Origin: Maribacter arenosus
Lineage (GTDB): Bacteria; Bacteroidota; Bacteroidia; Flavobacteriales; Flavobacteriaceae
NCBI RefSeq assembly: GCF_014610845.1
Contig: NZ_JABTCG010000001.1
Location: 1 to 64,000, forward strand
Length of the DNA: 64,000 bases
Direction of reading: 5' to 3'
A program made the translations under genes and the position numbers. Numbering within the stretch: position 1 is the first letter of the stretch; every line of letters begins with the position of its first letter. Of the stretch, positions 7,828-16,622 are shown piece by piece. Under the pieces are notes generated by a model. The model saw only the letters and a list, made by a program, of their open reading frames with translations, ran no database searches and was not told the origin of the DNA.

Positions 7828-9536
7828 TAACCGAGCTTCAATTCACTTACGATCCGATTTATTTTTTTATCCAGCTCGCTACCTACTTTCTTAAAGTTAT
7901 CCGCATGGTCCAATTCAGCGTTGATGCTGAAATAGAATTTGATTTTCGGCTCCGTACCACTAGGTCTTGCAGCCATACGGGTACCATTTTTTGTCGTATA
8001 TATCAAGACATTGGATTTTGGAATATCGATGGTTTCGGTTTTTCCGGTTAGTACGTTGGTCGCTATTGAGGTATTGTAATCATGGATCCATTCGACTTTG
8101 GATCCATCTATTTCCTTGATAGGATTTTCTCGGTAGTCGACCATCATTTGCTTGATTTCCTCCGCACCGCTAATACCCTTTTTGGTCATAGAAATCAATT
8201 TTTCTTTATAGAAACCATAATCAACATAACATTGGATTAATTCCTTATAAAATGAACTCCCCTTGGCTTTGGCATCGGATGCAATTTCACAGGCCAGGAG
8301 GGTAGAGGTTACCGCATCCTTATCCCGAACAAAATCACCGACCATAAACCCAAAACTTTCTTCACCGCCCCCAACAAAATGTTGATTTGGGAAATCCTTG
8401 ATCATTTTGGCAATCCATTTAAAACCGGTCAAGGCTACTTTACATTCCACCCCATAGGCTTTGGCCAGGGCAATCATCATAGGTGTGGATACAATTGTAG
8501 AAGCGATAAATTCATTGCCTTGCATGCCTTTTTCCTTGCGATTGTCCAATAAGAACTTGGTCATCATGATCATCGTCTGGTTCCCATTCAGCAATTCCAT
8601 TTTTCCTTCCAAATTTCGAACGGCTATCCCCAAACGATCACTATCAGGGTCAGTGCCCACGACCATATCGGCCCCAATTTCCTCGGCCTTTTTAATGGCC
8701 ATGGAAAGGGCTTCAGGTTCTTCCGGGTTGGGTGACACTACGGTTGGGAAATTCCCATCAGGTTTAGATTGTTCCTCGATCAAGGTAACATTGTTATAGC
8801 CGGCCCGTTTTAAAACCTCAGGAATCGCCGTGATGGAAGTGCCGTGCAAGGAAGTGAAAACGATTTTAAACTTATCCTTACCGGCAGCATTGAAATTTCC
8901 ATTGGCGACGGAAGCTTCAATAAAAGCTTCATCAACTTCGGTATCGATCATTTCAATCAGGTTTTCGTTTGCCTTGAAGTTGATGTCTTCATACCTAAGA
9001 TTTTCAATCGCTGTAATGATCGCACCATCTTGGGGAGGTACGATTTGACCTCCATCGGTCCAATAAACCTTGTATCCATTATATTCAGGAGGATTGTGCG
9101 AAGCGGTCAAGACTATCCCGGCATGGCAATCTAAATGCCTTACGGCAAACGATAATTCAGGGGTGGTTCGTAGCTCGGAAAATAGATAGACCTTTATGCC
9201 ATTGGCCGAGAAGACATTAGCCACCGTTTTGGCGAGTGTGTCGCTATTGTGTCTGCAATCATAAGCGATTACTACTTTTATTTCCTTACCGGCATATACC
9301 TTCTTAAGGTAATTACTAAGTCCCTGCGTACTTTTTCCCAATGTATATTTGTTGATCCTATTGGTACCAACACCCATAAGCCCTCGCATACCTCCAGTTC
9401 CAAATTCCATATTCTTGTAAAACCGGTCTTTTAACCCTTCGGGATCGTTGGCTATTAATTGTTTAATTTCAGTTTTGACCTCAGCATCGAAGAAATCTGA
9501 AAGCCAACTTTGGGCAGTAGTTAATATAGCATCCAT
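7827..9536 (-). CDS. phospho-sugar mutase (phosphoglucomutase/phosphomannomutase)
   Basis: A 569-residue alpha-D-phosphohexomutase. The phosphoserine loop TASHNPPEYNGYKVYW is near residue 144, the magnesium loop DPDSDRLGIAV near 297, the sugar-specificity loop GGGEESFGF near 390 and the phosphate-binding loop RPSGTEPKIKFYF near 530. The length fits the long family annotated as phosphoglucomutase or phosphomannomutase. It interconverts hexose 1- and 6-phosphates in the cytoplasm, feeding glycogen or cell-surface sugars. It precedes the exporter gene with a one-base overlap; a glycosyltransferase lies upstream on the same strand after a 26-base gap, so all three may be one operon. Confidence 0.9.
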   Translation of the reverse strand: MDAILTTAQSWLSDFFDAEVKTEIKQLIANDPEGLKDRFYKNMEFGTGGMRGLMGVGTNRINKYTLGKSTQGLSNYLKKVYAGKEIKVVIAYDCRHNSDTLAKTVANVFSANGIKVYLFSELRTTPELSFAVRHLDCHAGIVLTASHNPPEYNGYKVYWTDGGQIVPPQDGAIITAIENLRYEDINFKANENLIEMIDTEVDEAFIEASVANGNFNAAGKDKFKIVFTSLHGTSITAIPEVLKRAGYNNVTLIEEQSKPDGNFPTVVSPNPEEPEALSMAIKKAEEIGADMVVGTDPDSDRLGIAVRNLEGKMELLNGNQTMIMMTKFLLDNRKEKGMQGNEFIASTIVSTPMMIALAKAYGVECKVALTGFKWIAKMIKDFPNQHFVGGGEESFGFMVGDFVRDKDAVTSTLLACEIASDAKAKGSSFYKELIQCYVDYGFYKEKLISMTKKGISGAEEIKQMMVDYRENPIKEIDGSKVEWIHDYNTSIATNVLTGKTETIDIPKSNVLIYTTKNGTRMAARPSGTEPKIKFYFSINAELDHADNFKKVGSELDKKINRIVSELKLG

Positions 9537-9562
9537 TTAATCGTTGTTTTTGATAGGTTAAT

Positions 9563-10537
9563 TTACGAAGAAAATTGCTCTTTTTCTTGGGTAAGGTTCA
9601 ATTCTTCCGATATATTATAACGTTTTTCGTCTTTCCTTGAACGTACCATGATTTCCCCCAAAAAACCAGCCAAGAACAATTGTGTTCCTATAATCATCGA
9701 AGTCAGTGAAATAAAGAATTCCGGGCGATCCGTAATGAGACGGGCTGTTGGATTGATAAAAAGTTTATCAATACCCAGATATAGCGCAAATCCGAAACCG
9801 ATAATGAACATGATCACGCCCAGTGCACCGAAGAGATGCATGGGTCTTTTCCCAAATTTTGAAACAAACCAAATGGTGATCAAATCTAAAAAACCGTTTA
9901 TAAATCGTTCCATACCAAATTTGGTTTTACCATATTTTCGGGCTTGATGTTGCACTATTTTTTCCCCTATATTTCCAAATCCGGCACTTTTTGCCAAAAC
10001 AGGAATGTATCGATGCATTTCACCTCGCACCTCAATGTTTTTAATAACTTCCTTTTTGTAGGCTTTTAAGCCACAATTGAAATCATTCAATTTTACCCCC
10101 GAGGTTTTACGTGCTGCCCAATTGAACAATTTAGAGGGTAGGTTTTTGGAAATGACCGAATCGTACCGCTTTTTCTTCCACCCGGAAACAAGATCATACC
10201 CTTGGTTCTTGATCAAATCATATAATTCAGGAATTTCCTCTGGATTATCCTGTAGGTCGGCATCCATCGTAATCACCACATCGCCCAAAGCTTCTTTAAA
10301 TCCGGCATGTAAGGCTTGTGATTTACCAAAATTCTTGGTAAACCGTATGGCTTTTACATTGGGGTTTTCAATAGTAAGCTTGGTAATCACCTCCCATGAA
10401 CCATCCGTACTACCATCATCTATAAACAGAATTTCGTACAAAAAACGATTGGATTGCATAACTTTTACAATCCAATCATGAAGTTCGATTAAGGAATCTT
10501 CTTCGTTTAGTAAGGGTATTACTATGGATAGGTTCAT
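9563..10537 (-). CDS. glycosyltransferase family 2, DPM1/GtrB type
   Basis: The 324-residue protein has a GT-A domain at residues 1-220: SIVIPLLNEEDSL at the start, FIDDGSTDGSW and the metal-binding MDADLQDNPEEIP near residue 92. Two membrane spans follow near the C-terminus (about 233-255 and 275-298). This is the architecture of enzymes that move a sugar from a nucleotide donor to undecaprenyl or dolichyl phosphate at the inner membrane. It is the first gene of the likely operon with the phosphohexomutase and ABC exporter, consistent with envelope glycoconjugate synthesis. Acceptor and sugar are unknown. Confidence 0.88.
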   Translation of the reverse strand: MNLSIVIPLLNEEDSLIELHDWIVKVMQSNRFLYEILFIDDGSTDGSWEVITKLTIENPNVKAIRFTKNFGKSQALHAGFKEALGDVVITMDADLQDNPEEIPELYDLIKNQGYDLVSGWKKKRYDSVISKNLPSKLFNWAARKTSGVKLNDFNCGLKAYKKEVIKNIEVRGEMHRYIPVLAKSAGFGNIGEKIVQHQARKYGKTKFGMERFINGFLDLITIWFVSKFGKRPMHLFGALGVIMFIIGFGFALYLGIDKLFINPTARLITDRPEFFISLTSMIIGTQLFLAGFLGEIMVRSRKDEKRYNISEELNLTQEKEQFSS

Positions 10538-10628
10538 TGAAAACTTCTGAAATTCTTTTCAAAAGTACAATTTTGACTTTGAACTCGTTTGAACTTTTTA
10601 AGCCAAATAAAAAAGTTAGGTCGATGCT

Positions 10629-11150
10629 TTAGTATGCCGGCTTTTGTTTTTTCATGATCAGACCTATTATCAAACCGAGTACCAAACCTATTATTATATT
10701 GATTATCAAACCAATGGGATAAAATAACCAGCTGAATTTTTTTTGCATTTCGATGCCTTGGTCAATTTGCTCTTCGGTAAGCTGGGGATTGTTTTCCAAT
10801 GCCGTTTGCTTTCCAATTTCATACGCTTTGTCCCAATAATCGGGCTCAATAAAATTAGATTGGATAAAGAAATACAATAAACCTAGAATGCCTGCGATTA
10901 AGGCGACTCCAGTCCCTATTTTCATTGCCTCCGAAAGCGTTAAAAAACCACCATTGGCTTTTTTAAACGACGAAATTGCCAGAACAATCGCGGCTGCGGC
11001 GAGAATCAGGGAAATGATCTGTACCGCCGTATTTCTTTCATAATGCATGTCCATTGTAAAAAGCATTATTGAAAAAACTATGGAAACTATTCCTAAAATA
11101 ATACCAAAGTTTAATGCATACTTTCCTGTTTTTGGTTGGTTTTCCTCCAT
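10629..11150 (-). CDS. DUF4199-type membrane protein
   Basis: I place the start at the ATG at 11150 (MEENQPKTGKYAL), giving 173 residues, because the in-frame extension upstream is not protein-like and this ATG follows a TATAATTAAA segment. Four hydrophobic segments are visible: GIILGIVSIVFSIML, IISLILAAAAIVLAI, GTGVALIAGILGLLYF and LIINIIIGLVLGLIIGLIM. The loop between the third and fourth spans is charged, with EEQIDQGIEMQKKF. This matches the Bacteroidota DUF4199 family, commonly found near glycosyltransferase genes. The function is unknown. Confidence 0.75.
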   Translation of the reverse strand: MEENQPKTGKYALNFGIILGIVSIVFSIMLFTMDMHYERNTAVQIISLILAAAAIVLAISSFKKANGGFLTLSEAMKIGTGVALIAGILGLLYFFIQSNFIEPDYWDKAYEIGKQTALENNPQLTEEQIDQGIEMQKKFSWLFYPIGLIINIIIGLVLGLIIGLIMKKQKPAY

Positions 11151-11249
11151 TTTAATTATATTTAAGTTATTTGATGTATTAGTGGATCGATTGTGAAATT
11201 CGTTACAATTAAAGGTACAAATTTTTCTTTTTTCTTTTTTGGACAATTA

Positions 11250-11280
11250 ATTGTCATTTTGAGAAAAATACTTAAATTTG
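11250..11280 (+). promoter_or_regulatory. promoter of the L31 gene
   Basis: TAAATTTG at 11273-11280 matches the Bacteroidota -7 box exactly. ATTG at 11250-11253 lies 19 bases upstream as a weak -33 box. Transcription would begin about 30 bases before the start codon at 11315. Confidence 0.55.
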
Positions 11281-11314
11281 CAGCTCTAAAATAAGAAGGT
11301 ATAACATTTTTACG

Positions 11315-11611
11315 ATGAGAAAAGGTATTCACCCAGAGAATTATAGATTGGTAGCATTCAAGGATATGTCCAATGATGATGTATTTCTTACTAAATCAAC
11401 CGCCAATACCAAGGAAACGTTGGAAGTTGATGGAGTAGAGTATCCATTGGTGAAATTGGAAATATCAAGAACATCACATCCTTTCTATACTGGTAAGGCT
11501 AAATTCTTGGATACAGCTGGTCGAATCGATAAGTTCAAAAGCAAATACAAGAAATTCCAAAAAGTCGAAAAAAAGGATAAAGAAAAAGCGGATAAAAAGG
11601 ATAACGATTAA
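11315..11611 (+). CDS. rpmE2: 50S ribosomal protein L31 type B
   Basis: A 98-residue type B L31. It starts [20 protein letters not shown] and has the [26 protein letters not shown] core, while the four zinc cysteines of type A L31 are absent. A lysine- and aspartate-rich tail follows, longer than in the E. coli YkgM paralogue. It binds the central protuberance of the large subunit. The gene is monocistronic, with its own promoter and a strong terminator. Confidence 0.96.
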   Translation: MRKGIHPENYRLVAFKDMSNDDVFLTKSTANTKETLEVDGVEYPLVKLEISRTSHPFYTGKAKFLDTAGRIDKFKSKYKKFQKVEKKDKEKADKKDND

Positions 11612-11640
11612 TTGAAGGTTGTTCTTAAACAATAAACTTA

Positions 11641-11675
11641 CGCCCTCGATAGTTATTATCGGGGGCGTTATTTGT
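11641..11675 (+). terminator. Rho-independent terminator after L31
   Basis: An 11-bp stem with one G-T pair (CGCCCTCGATA at 11641-11651 with TATCGGGGGCG at 11657-11667) and a five-base loop is followed by a T-rich run. Confidence 0.88.
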
Positions 11676-11694
11676 TTACAGTAAAATTCCAATT

Positions 11695-12867
11695 ATGAAC
11701 TATATTCTCTTTGATGGATCGGTTAGGGACGCATTATTGCCTTTTACCTTCACCAGACCAGTGGCAGATATCAGGATCGGTATTCTTACCATCCGTGAGA
11801 AATGGGAGCAATATTTGAATACGACCACGACGACGGTAACCGAGGATTATCTTTCTGAGAAGTATCCCATGGTGGAGATGGAAGAAAATGTATTGATCAA
11901 TTCATCTTTTCTACCCAATAAGGAATTAGTCCGTATGGTAAAGTCGCTAAAAAGGAATGAGGCCATTTTTAAAGGGGAAGAAGTGATTGCCTTTTTTTCG
12001 TTAGAAGCCCAGGAAGTCGACTTTTCAACCTTTACCCAAATTGAGTTTGAGGAGGATGTGTTGCGCATAGAGCATACTTGGGATATTTTTTCCAAAAATG
12101 CGGAGGCCCTTCAAGCTGATTTCAATTTTATAACCGAAGGAAGAACCACTGCACCAATTTCAGAAACAAATAGCCTAATACATCCCGAGAATATATTTCT
12201 AGAAGAAGGTGCCAGTGTTGAATACAGTATTTTGAATGCCACTGAGGGTCCTATCTATTTAGGAAAGGATTCCGAGGTTTGGGAAGGTAGCTTAATTCGG
12301 GGTGCTTTTGCCCTTTGCAACAATGCGGTTGTGAAAATGGGCGCAAAGATTTATGGTGCTACAACCGTCGGTCCGTTCGGAAAGGTTTGTGGTGAAATCA
12401 GCAATTCGGTAATTTTTGGCTATTCAAGTAAAGGACATGAGGGCTACTTAGGGAATGCCGTATTAGGGGAATGGTGCAACATTGGGGCGGATTCTAACAA
12501 TTCCAATCTCAAGAACAATTATGCCAAGGTAAGAATGTGGAATTACGCTACCGAGAGTTTTGAGCAAACAGGGTTACAATTTTGCGGACTTATGATGGGG
12601 GATCATAGTAAAACGGCCATCAATACCATGTTCAATACAGGAACGGTTATCGGGGTCAACTGTAATATATATGTCCCTGGTTTTCCAAGAAATTTTGTTC
12701 CAAGTTTTAGTTGGGGTGGTGCATCGGGATTCACTGTATACCCGACCAACAAGGCCTTTGAAGCAGCTAAGGTAATGATGGCACGTAGAGGTGTCGAGTT
12801 TGATGAAAAGGAGGCCAATATTCTTAATCATGTCTTTGAGATTACCAAGAAGTGGCGTAATTACTAA
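11695..12867 (+). CDS. GlmU-family sugar nucleotidyltransferase-like protein
   Basis: This 390-residue protein belongs to the Bacteroidota GlmU-like family. The N-terminal third (from MNYILFDGSVRDALLPFTFTRPVADIRIG) looks like a degenerate nucleotidyltransferase domain. The C-terminal half (about 175-360) is a left-handed beta-helix with hexapeptide-like repeats, as in acyl- and nucleotidyl-transferases of cell-wall precursors. The gene sits between L31 and mtaB without operon overlap. A role in amino-sugar nucleotide synthesis is plausible, but the classical GlmU dinucleotide loop LAAGxGTRM is not present, so activity should not be assumed. Confidence 0.78.
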   Translation: MNYILFDGSVRDALLPFTFTRPVADIRIGILTIREKWEQYLNTTTTTVTEDYLSEKYPMVEMEENVLINSSFLPNKELVRMVKSLKRNEAIFKGEEVIAFFSLEAQEVDFSTFTQIEFEEDVLRIEHTWDIFSKNAEALQADFNFITEGRTTAPISETNSLIHPENIFLEEGASVEYSILNATEGPIYLGKDSEVWEGSLIRGAFALCNNAVVKMGAKIYGATTVGPFGKVCGEISNSVIFGYSSKGHEGYLGNAVLGEWCNIGADSNNSNLKNNYAKVRMWNYATESFEQTGLQFCGLMMGDHSKTAINTMFNTGTVIGVNCNIYVPGFPRNFVPSFSWGGASGFTVYPTNKAFEAAKVMMARRGVEFDEKEANILNHVFEITKKWRNY

Positions 12868-12908
12868 CAACGGTAAATCCCTGGTTTGGCTGACTGTAAA
12901 CAGGTTTC

Positions 12909-12937
12909 AAAATCCTAGTTCTAATTTGGTATATTTG
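12909..12937 (+). promoter_or_regulatory. candidate promoter of mtaB
   Basis: TATATTTG at 12930-12937 matches the -7 consensus. Only TTTC is found about 21 bases upstream, so the -33 box is weak. The start codon follows 27 bases later. Confidence 0.5.
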
Positions 12938-12963
12938 CAGTCCATTTTTCAGGTAGTATTTTA

Positions 12964-14292
12964 ATGAAGAAAAAAGTCGGTTTTTATACCTTGGGATGTA
13001 AGCTTAATTACTCTGAAACCTCTACCATAGCCAGAGATTTTCAGGAAGAGGGTTATGAGCGTGTTGACTTCACCGAGAAAGCCGATATGTATGTGATCAA
13101 TACCTGTTCGGTAACGGAGAATGCCGATAAGCGATTTAAATCCATCGTAAAACAGGCACTTAAAATAAACCCCAAAGCCTTTGTGGCCGCCATTGGTTGT
13201 TATGCGCAATTGAAACCGGAGCAATTGGCGGATGTTGATGGTGTTGATCTGGTCTTGGGGGCTACTGAAAAGTTCAAGTTAGCGGATTATATAAATGACC
13301 TTTCCAAAAATGAAATAGGGGTGGTGCATTCTTGCGAAATAGATGAGGCCGATTTCTATGTAGGCAGTTATGCCATAGGTGATCGGACCAGGGCATTTTT
13401 AAAGGTACAGGATGGGTGCGATTACAAATGCACCTTTTGTACCATACCCTTGGCGCGTGGCATTTCCCGAAGTGATACGTTGAAAAACGTGCTCAAGAAT
13501 GCCAAGGAAATCTCAGAAAAAGGAATTAAGGAAATTGTACTTACCGGTGTCAATATTGGGGATTTTGGGAAGGGTGAATTCGGGGATAAAAAACATGAAC
13601 ATACGTTTTTGGACCTAGTGCGGGCTTTGGATGGAGTAAAAGGCATACATAGATTACGAATTTCATCCATAGAACCCAACCTGCTGAAAAACGAAACCAT
13701 CGACTTTGTTGCGAATAGTAATTCGTTCGTACCCCATTTCCATATTCCCTTGCAAAGCGGTAGCGATGAAATATTAAAACAAATGAAGCGTCGTTATTTA
13801 CGTGGATTGTATGTTGATAGGGTCAATAGAATAAAGCAAGTTATGCCTGATGCCTGTATTGGCGTTGATGTCATTGTTGGTTTTCCAGGGGAAACCGATG
13901 CCCATTTTTTGGAAACCTATCATTTTTTAAATGAACTTGACATTTCGTATTTACATGTCTTTACCTATTCTGAACGTGACAATACACCTGCCGCTACCAT
14001 GGCTGGTCCAGTACCTAAAAACGTCAGAAACAAAAGGAGTAAAATGCTTCGTGGATTATCGGTGAAAAAACGCAGGGCATTTTATGAAAGTCAATTAGGA
14101 AGTAGTAAAACGGTTTTGTTTGAAGGGGAAAACAAAGAAGGGTACATTCACGGGTTTACCGAGAATTATGTGAAGGTCAAATATCCTTGGAACCCTAAGT
14201 TGGTGAATACCTTGCACGAAGTAATGCTCACTGAAATCGATGTTGATGGTCTCGTACGATTTGAGTTTGTAAAAAATAAGGTAACCGCATAA
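12964..14292 (+). CDS. mtaB: tRNA (N6-threonylcarbamoyladenosine(37)-C2)-methylthiotransferase
   Basis: A 442-residue radical SAM methylthiotransferase. The UPF0004 domain starts at residue 1 with TLGCKLNYSET and has further cysteines in NTCSVTENADKR and AAIGCYAQ, for the auxiliary cluster. The radical SAM motif CDYKCTFCTIP is near residue 150. The C-terminal TRAM-like domain covers about 375-440. It adds a methylthio group to t6A37 in tRNAs reading ANN codons. Length and the GCKLN motif favour MtaB over MiaB or RimO. It is followed by a strong bidirectional hairpin. Confidence 0.93.
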   Translation: MKKKVGFYTLGCKLNYSETSTIARDFQEEGYERVDFTEKADMYVINTCSVTENADKRFKSIVKQALKINPKAFVAAIGCYAQLKPEQLADVDGVDLVLGATEKFKLADYINDLSKNEIGVVHSCEIDEADFYVGSYAIGDRTRAFLKVQDGCDYKCTFCTIPLARGISRSDTLKNVLKNAKEISEKGIKEIVLTGVNIGDFGKGEFGDKKHEHTFLDLVRALDGVKGIHRLRISSIEPNLLKNETIDFVANSNSFVPHFHIPLQSGSDEILKQMKRRYLRGLYVDRVNRIKQVMPDACIGVDVIVGFPGETDAHFLETYHFLNELDISYLHVFTYSERDNTPAATMAGPVPKNVRNKRSKMLRGLSVKKRRAFYESQLGSSKTVLFEGENKEGYIHGFTENYVKVKYPWNPKLVNTLHEVMLTEIDVDGLVRFEFVKNKVTA

Positions 14293-14322
14293 AAAATCCC
14301 GCTTAACTAGCGGGATTTTTTT
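14291..14322. terminator. bidirectional terminator
   Basis: AAAAAATCCCGC and GCGGGATTTTTT pair perfectly around a seven-base loop. It lies between the convergent mtaB and GNAT genes and has T-runs on both strands. Confidence 0.9.
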
Positions 14323-14337
14323 AAATCTTTTTCCAAC

Positions 14338-14631
14338 TTAAATTCGAATACCTACAGGAAGCATTTCCTTGTATTGCCTATTCTTTCTTAAAAAACCAGC
14401 AATTTGGGGACTTGTAGGCACAACCCTTTGGTTTTGCTCTTGTATGAGATGTAATACCGATCTGATAAAATCCTCTTTGAAACCCTCTTTTGTGATTTCT
14501 TCAGGCACTACCAATTTTGTTAAAAAAACTTTACGCTCTTGTGAAGAATATTCGATTTTGGCTAAGTGACCATCGACTCTAGTTTCAAATTGGCGCAGGA
14601 AACTATTGTCTTTTATTTCTATTTCATTCAT
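14338..14631 (-). CDS. small GNAT-like N-acetyltransferase (NATD1 type)
   Basis: I choose the start MNEIEIKDNSF at 14631 (97 residues) rather than a longer in-frame start at 14670, because homologues of this type begin shortly before the FETRVDGHLAKIEY strand. The pattern (AKIEYS..., TKLVVPEEITKEGF, RVVPTSPQIAGFLRKNRQY) matches the small acetyltransferases whose eukaryotic relative is NATD1. The substrate is unknown. The usual glycine-rich acetyl-CoA loop is degraded here (TKEGFKEDF), so catalytic competence is uncertain. It is convergent with mtaB. Confidence 0.75.
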   Translation of the reverse strand: MNEIEIKDNSFLRQFETRVDGHLAKIEYSSQERKVFLTKLVVPEEITKEGFKEDFIRSVLHLIQEQNQRVVPTSPQIAGFLRKNRQYKEMLPVGIRI

Positions 14632-14795
14632 ATAGTTTGATTTTAAAATTGGTCTAGACAAAAAAATCACGATGTTCTCAACCCGTAATTTTATACTTTT
14701 ACTTAGTTTGTGAAAATGGTAAAGTCATTTCAAAACAGAATACAAAAGTAATAAAAAAATACGGTTTTCCTAAGAATTTCGTAAGGTATATCCAC

Positions 14796-15458
14796 ATGGA
14801 CCAAGAAAAGACACACGTTTACTTTATGCCAGGTATGGCGGCCAATTCAACGATATTTGAAAACATACATTTGCCTGAGGAAGAATTCGAAACCCACCGT
14901 TTAGAATGGTTCGTACCCGATAAGAACATGACATTGGCTTCGTACGCCAAGAAAATGACAAAAACCATAAAACATAGAAACCCTGTATTGATAGGGGTTT
15001 CTTTCGGGGGTATCCTGGTTCAGGAGATGGCCAAATTCATTCCAACAAAAAAAGTAATCGTGATTTCAAGTGTAAAAAAATCATCGGAATTGCCCAAGCG
15101 AATGTTATTTGCAAAATATACCAAGGTTCATAAATTACTACCTACAGGGTTGGTGAATAATGTGGAGTTGCTGGTCAAGTATGCCTTTGGGGAAACCTTG
15201 AATAAAAGATTGGAGCTTTATGAGCAATATTTGTCGATACGGGATAAATATTATATCGATTGGTCAATCGACCAAATCGTAAACTGGAAACAAACGGAAT
15301 GTTCAAAAAATCTGGTCCATATCCATGGCGACAAAGATGCGGTTTTTCCTATTTCCCACATAAATGATTGTATCCATGTCAAAAATGGCACCCATACGAT
15401 GATCATTCATAGGGCACGATGGTTTAATGAGCACTTGCCCACAATTATTTTGGAATAA
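14796..15458 (+). CDS. alpha/beta hydrolase
   Basis: A 220-residue soluble alpha/beta hydrolase. The oxyanion strand VYFMPGMAANSTIF is near residue 10, and the nucleophile elbow GVSFGG places the catalytic serine at Ser69. The acid in HIHGDKDAVFP (near residue 175) and the final histidine in NGTHTMIIHRARW complete the triad. The small size and absence of a lid domain give no clue to substrate; esterases and thioesterases of this shape are common. It stands alone, upstream of the lytic transglycosylase gene, and has no export signal. Confidence 0.85.
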   Translation: MDQEKTHVYFMPGMAANSTIFENIHLPEEEFETHRLEWFVPDKNMTLASYAKKMTKTIKHRNPVLIGVSFGGILVQEMAKFIPTKKVIVISSVKKSSELPKRMLFAKYTKVHKLLPTGLVNNVELLVKYAFGETLNKRLELYEQYLSIRDKYYIDWSIDQIVNWKQTECSKNLVHIHGDKDAVFPISHINDCIHVKNGTHTMIIHRARWFNEHLPTIILE

Positions 15459-15605
15459 AAGAGTTGTAATACTGTTGCGATACAACCTCAATTACTTAGC
15501 GCATGAAACATTGACAAACCTATATATGGGTATTAGGGAGAACAAGCAAGGGATTACATATATATAATATACCGAGGCATACGTTATAGGTAAAGAATTA
15601 GTGAA

Positions 15606-15638
15606 TTTACATTTTATTATATTTCTTTGCTACCTTTG
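15606..15638 (+). promoter_or_regulatory. candidate promoter of the transglycosylase gene
   Basis: TACCTTTG at 15631-15638 fits the Bacteroidota -7 box, with TTTA 21 bases upstream at 15606-15609. The start codon is at 15661. Confidence 0.5.
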
Positions 15639-15660
15639 AGTTACATCTTAAAAAAAAACT

Positions 15661-16620
15661 ATGAAGATTTTAAAGAATTTATTAATGCTTTTAGGGGTGT
15701 TTTTCGTAATCACCACCTTAATATTTGCTGTCCAGAATAATGACGATTCCAAAAACGAAGCGTTACAGGATGTAGTAGTAAATGATGATGATAAAAGCGT
15801 CTCAGAGGGCTATAAGATTTCAACTATAGAGATTCCCGAGGATTTGAATTTTGCAGGTGAAGTGGTGCCCCAGGATGATCCTGAAATCATGGAACGTATC
15901 GACAGGGAATTTTTAGTGAATACCTATTGGCAATCCAATGCCCTATTATTAATGAAAAGGGCCAATAAATACTTCCCGATCATAGAACCCATTCTTGCCA
16001 AGAATGGAATCCCGGACGATTTCAAATATTTGGCCGTAGCCGAAAGCGCCCTTACCAATGTAGTTTCCTATGCTGGGGCCACTGGTTTTTGGCAAATAAT
16101 GAAGGGAACCGGTAAGGAATACGGACTTGAAATAAATGATAATGTAGATGAACGATACCATTTGGAAAAATCAACCCAAGTTGCTTGTGATTATTTGAAT
16201 AAATGGAAGGAAAAATATGGAAGCTGGACACTTACGGCTGCAGCGTATAACGCAGGCCCAGGCTCTATCAATAAATTCATGGGTATACAAAAGGTCGATG
16301 ACTATTATGATTTGTTATTAGGCGAGGAAACTGGGAGATACGTTTTCCGTATTATGGCCATAAAAGAGATTCTTTCCAATCCGGAAAAATACGGTTTTGA
16401 TATTGATAAGGGAGATATGTACAACGCCGTGCCTACTTTTCAAGTGGAAGTGGATACGCCCATTACGAGCTTTGCCGATTTCGCCCAAAAATATGAAATC
16501 AACTACAAAATCCTAAAGCGACATAATGCATGGCTTAGGGAACCCCATTTGAACAATGCTTCAGGTAAAAAGTACACGGTTGAAATCCCAATAAAAGGCT
16601 ACTATAAAATAGTTAAATAA
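15661..16620 (+). CDS. membrane-anchored lytic transglycosylase
   Basis: A 319-residue protein with an N-terminal signal anchor (about residues 6-24) and a lysozyme-like SLT domain at about 100-230. The catalytic glutamate is Glu128 in AVAESALTN, followed by the typical GATGFWQIMKGTGKEYGL and LTAAAYNAGPG motifs. It would cleave peptidoglycan between MurNAc and GlcNAc, leaving 1,6-anhydro ends, in the periplasm. The C-terminal 60 residues resemble a LysM-like segment (ITSFADFAQKYEINYKILKRHNAWL), as in MltD. The cardiolipin synthase gene starts three bases after its stop, so the two are an operon. Confidence 0.9.
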   Translation: MKILKNLLMLLGVFFVITTLIFAVQNNDDSKNEALQDVVVNDDDKSVSEGYKISTIEIPEDLNFAGEVVPQDDPEIMERIDREFLVNTYWQSNALLLMKRANKYFPIIEPILAKNGIPDDFKYLAVAESALTNVVSYAGATGFWQIMKGTGKEYGLEINDNVDERYHLEKSTQVACDYLNKWKEKYGSWTLTAAAYNAGPGSINKFMGIQKVDDYYDLLLGEETGRYVFRIMAIKEILSNPEKYGFDIDKGDMYNAVPTFQVEVDTPITSFADFAQKYEINYKILKRHNAWLREPHLNNASGKKYTVEIPIKGYYKIVK

Positions 16621-16622
16621 AT

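Noticed and set aside
11151-11246. Longer start for the DUF4199 protein
   Set aside because: The added 32 residues do not resemble the family, and the ATG at 11150 has a better upstream context.
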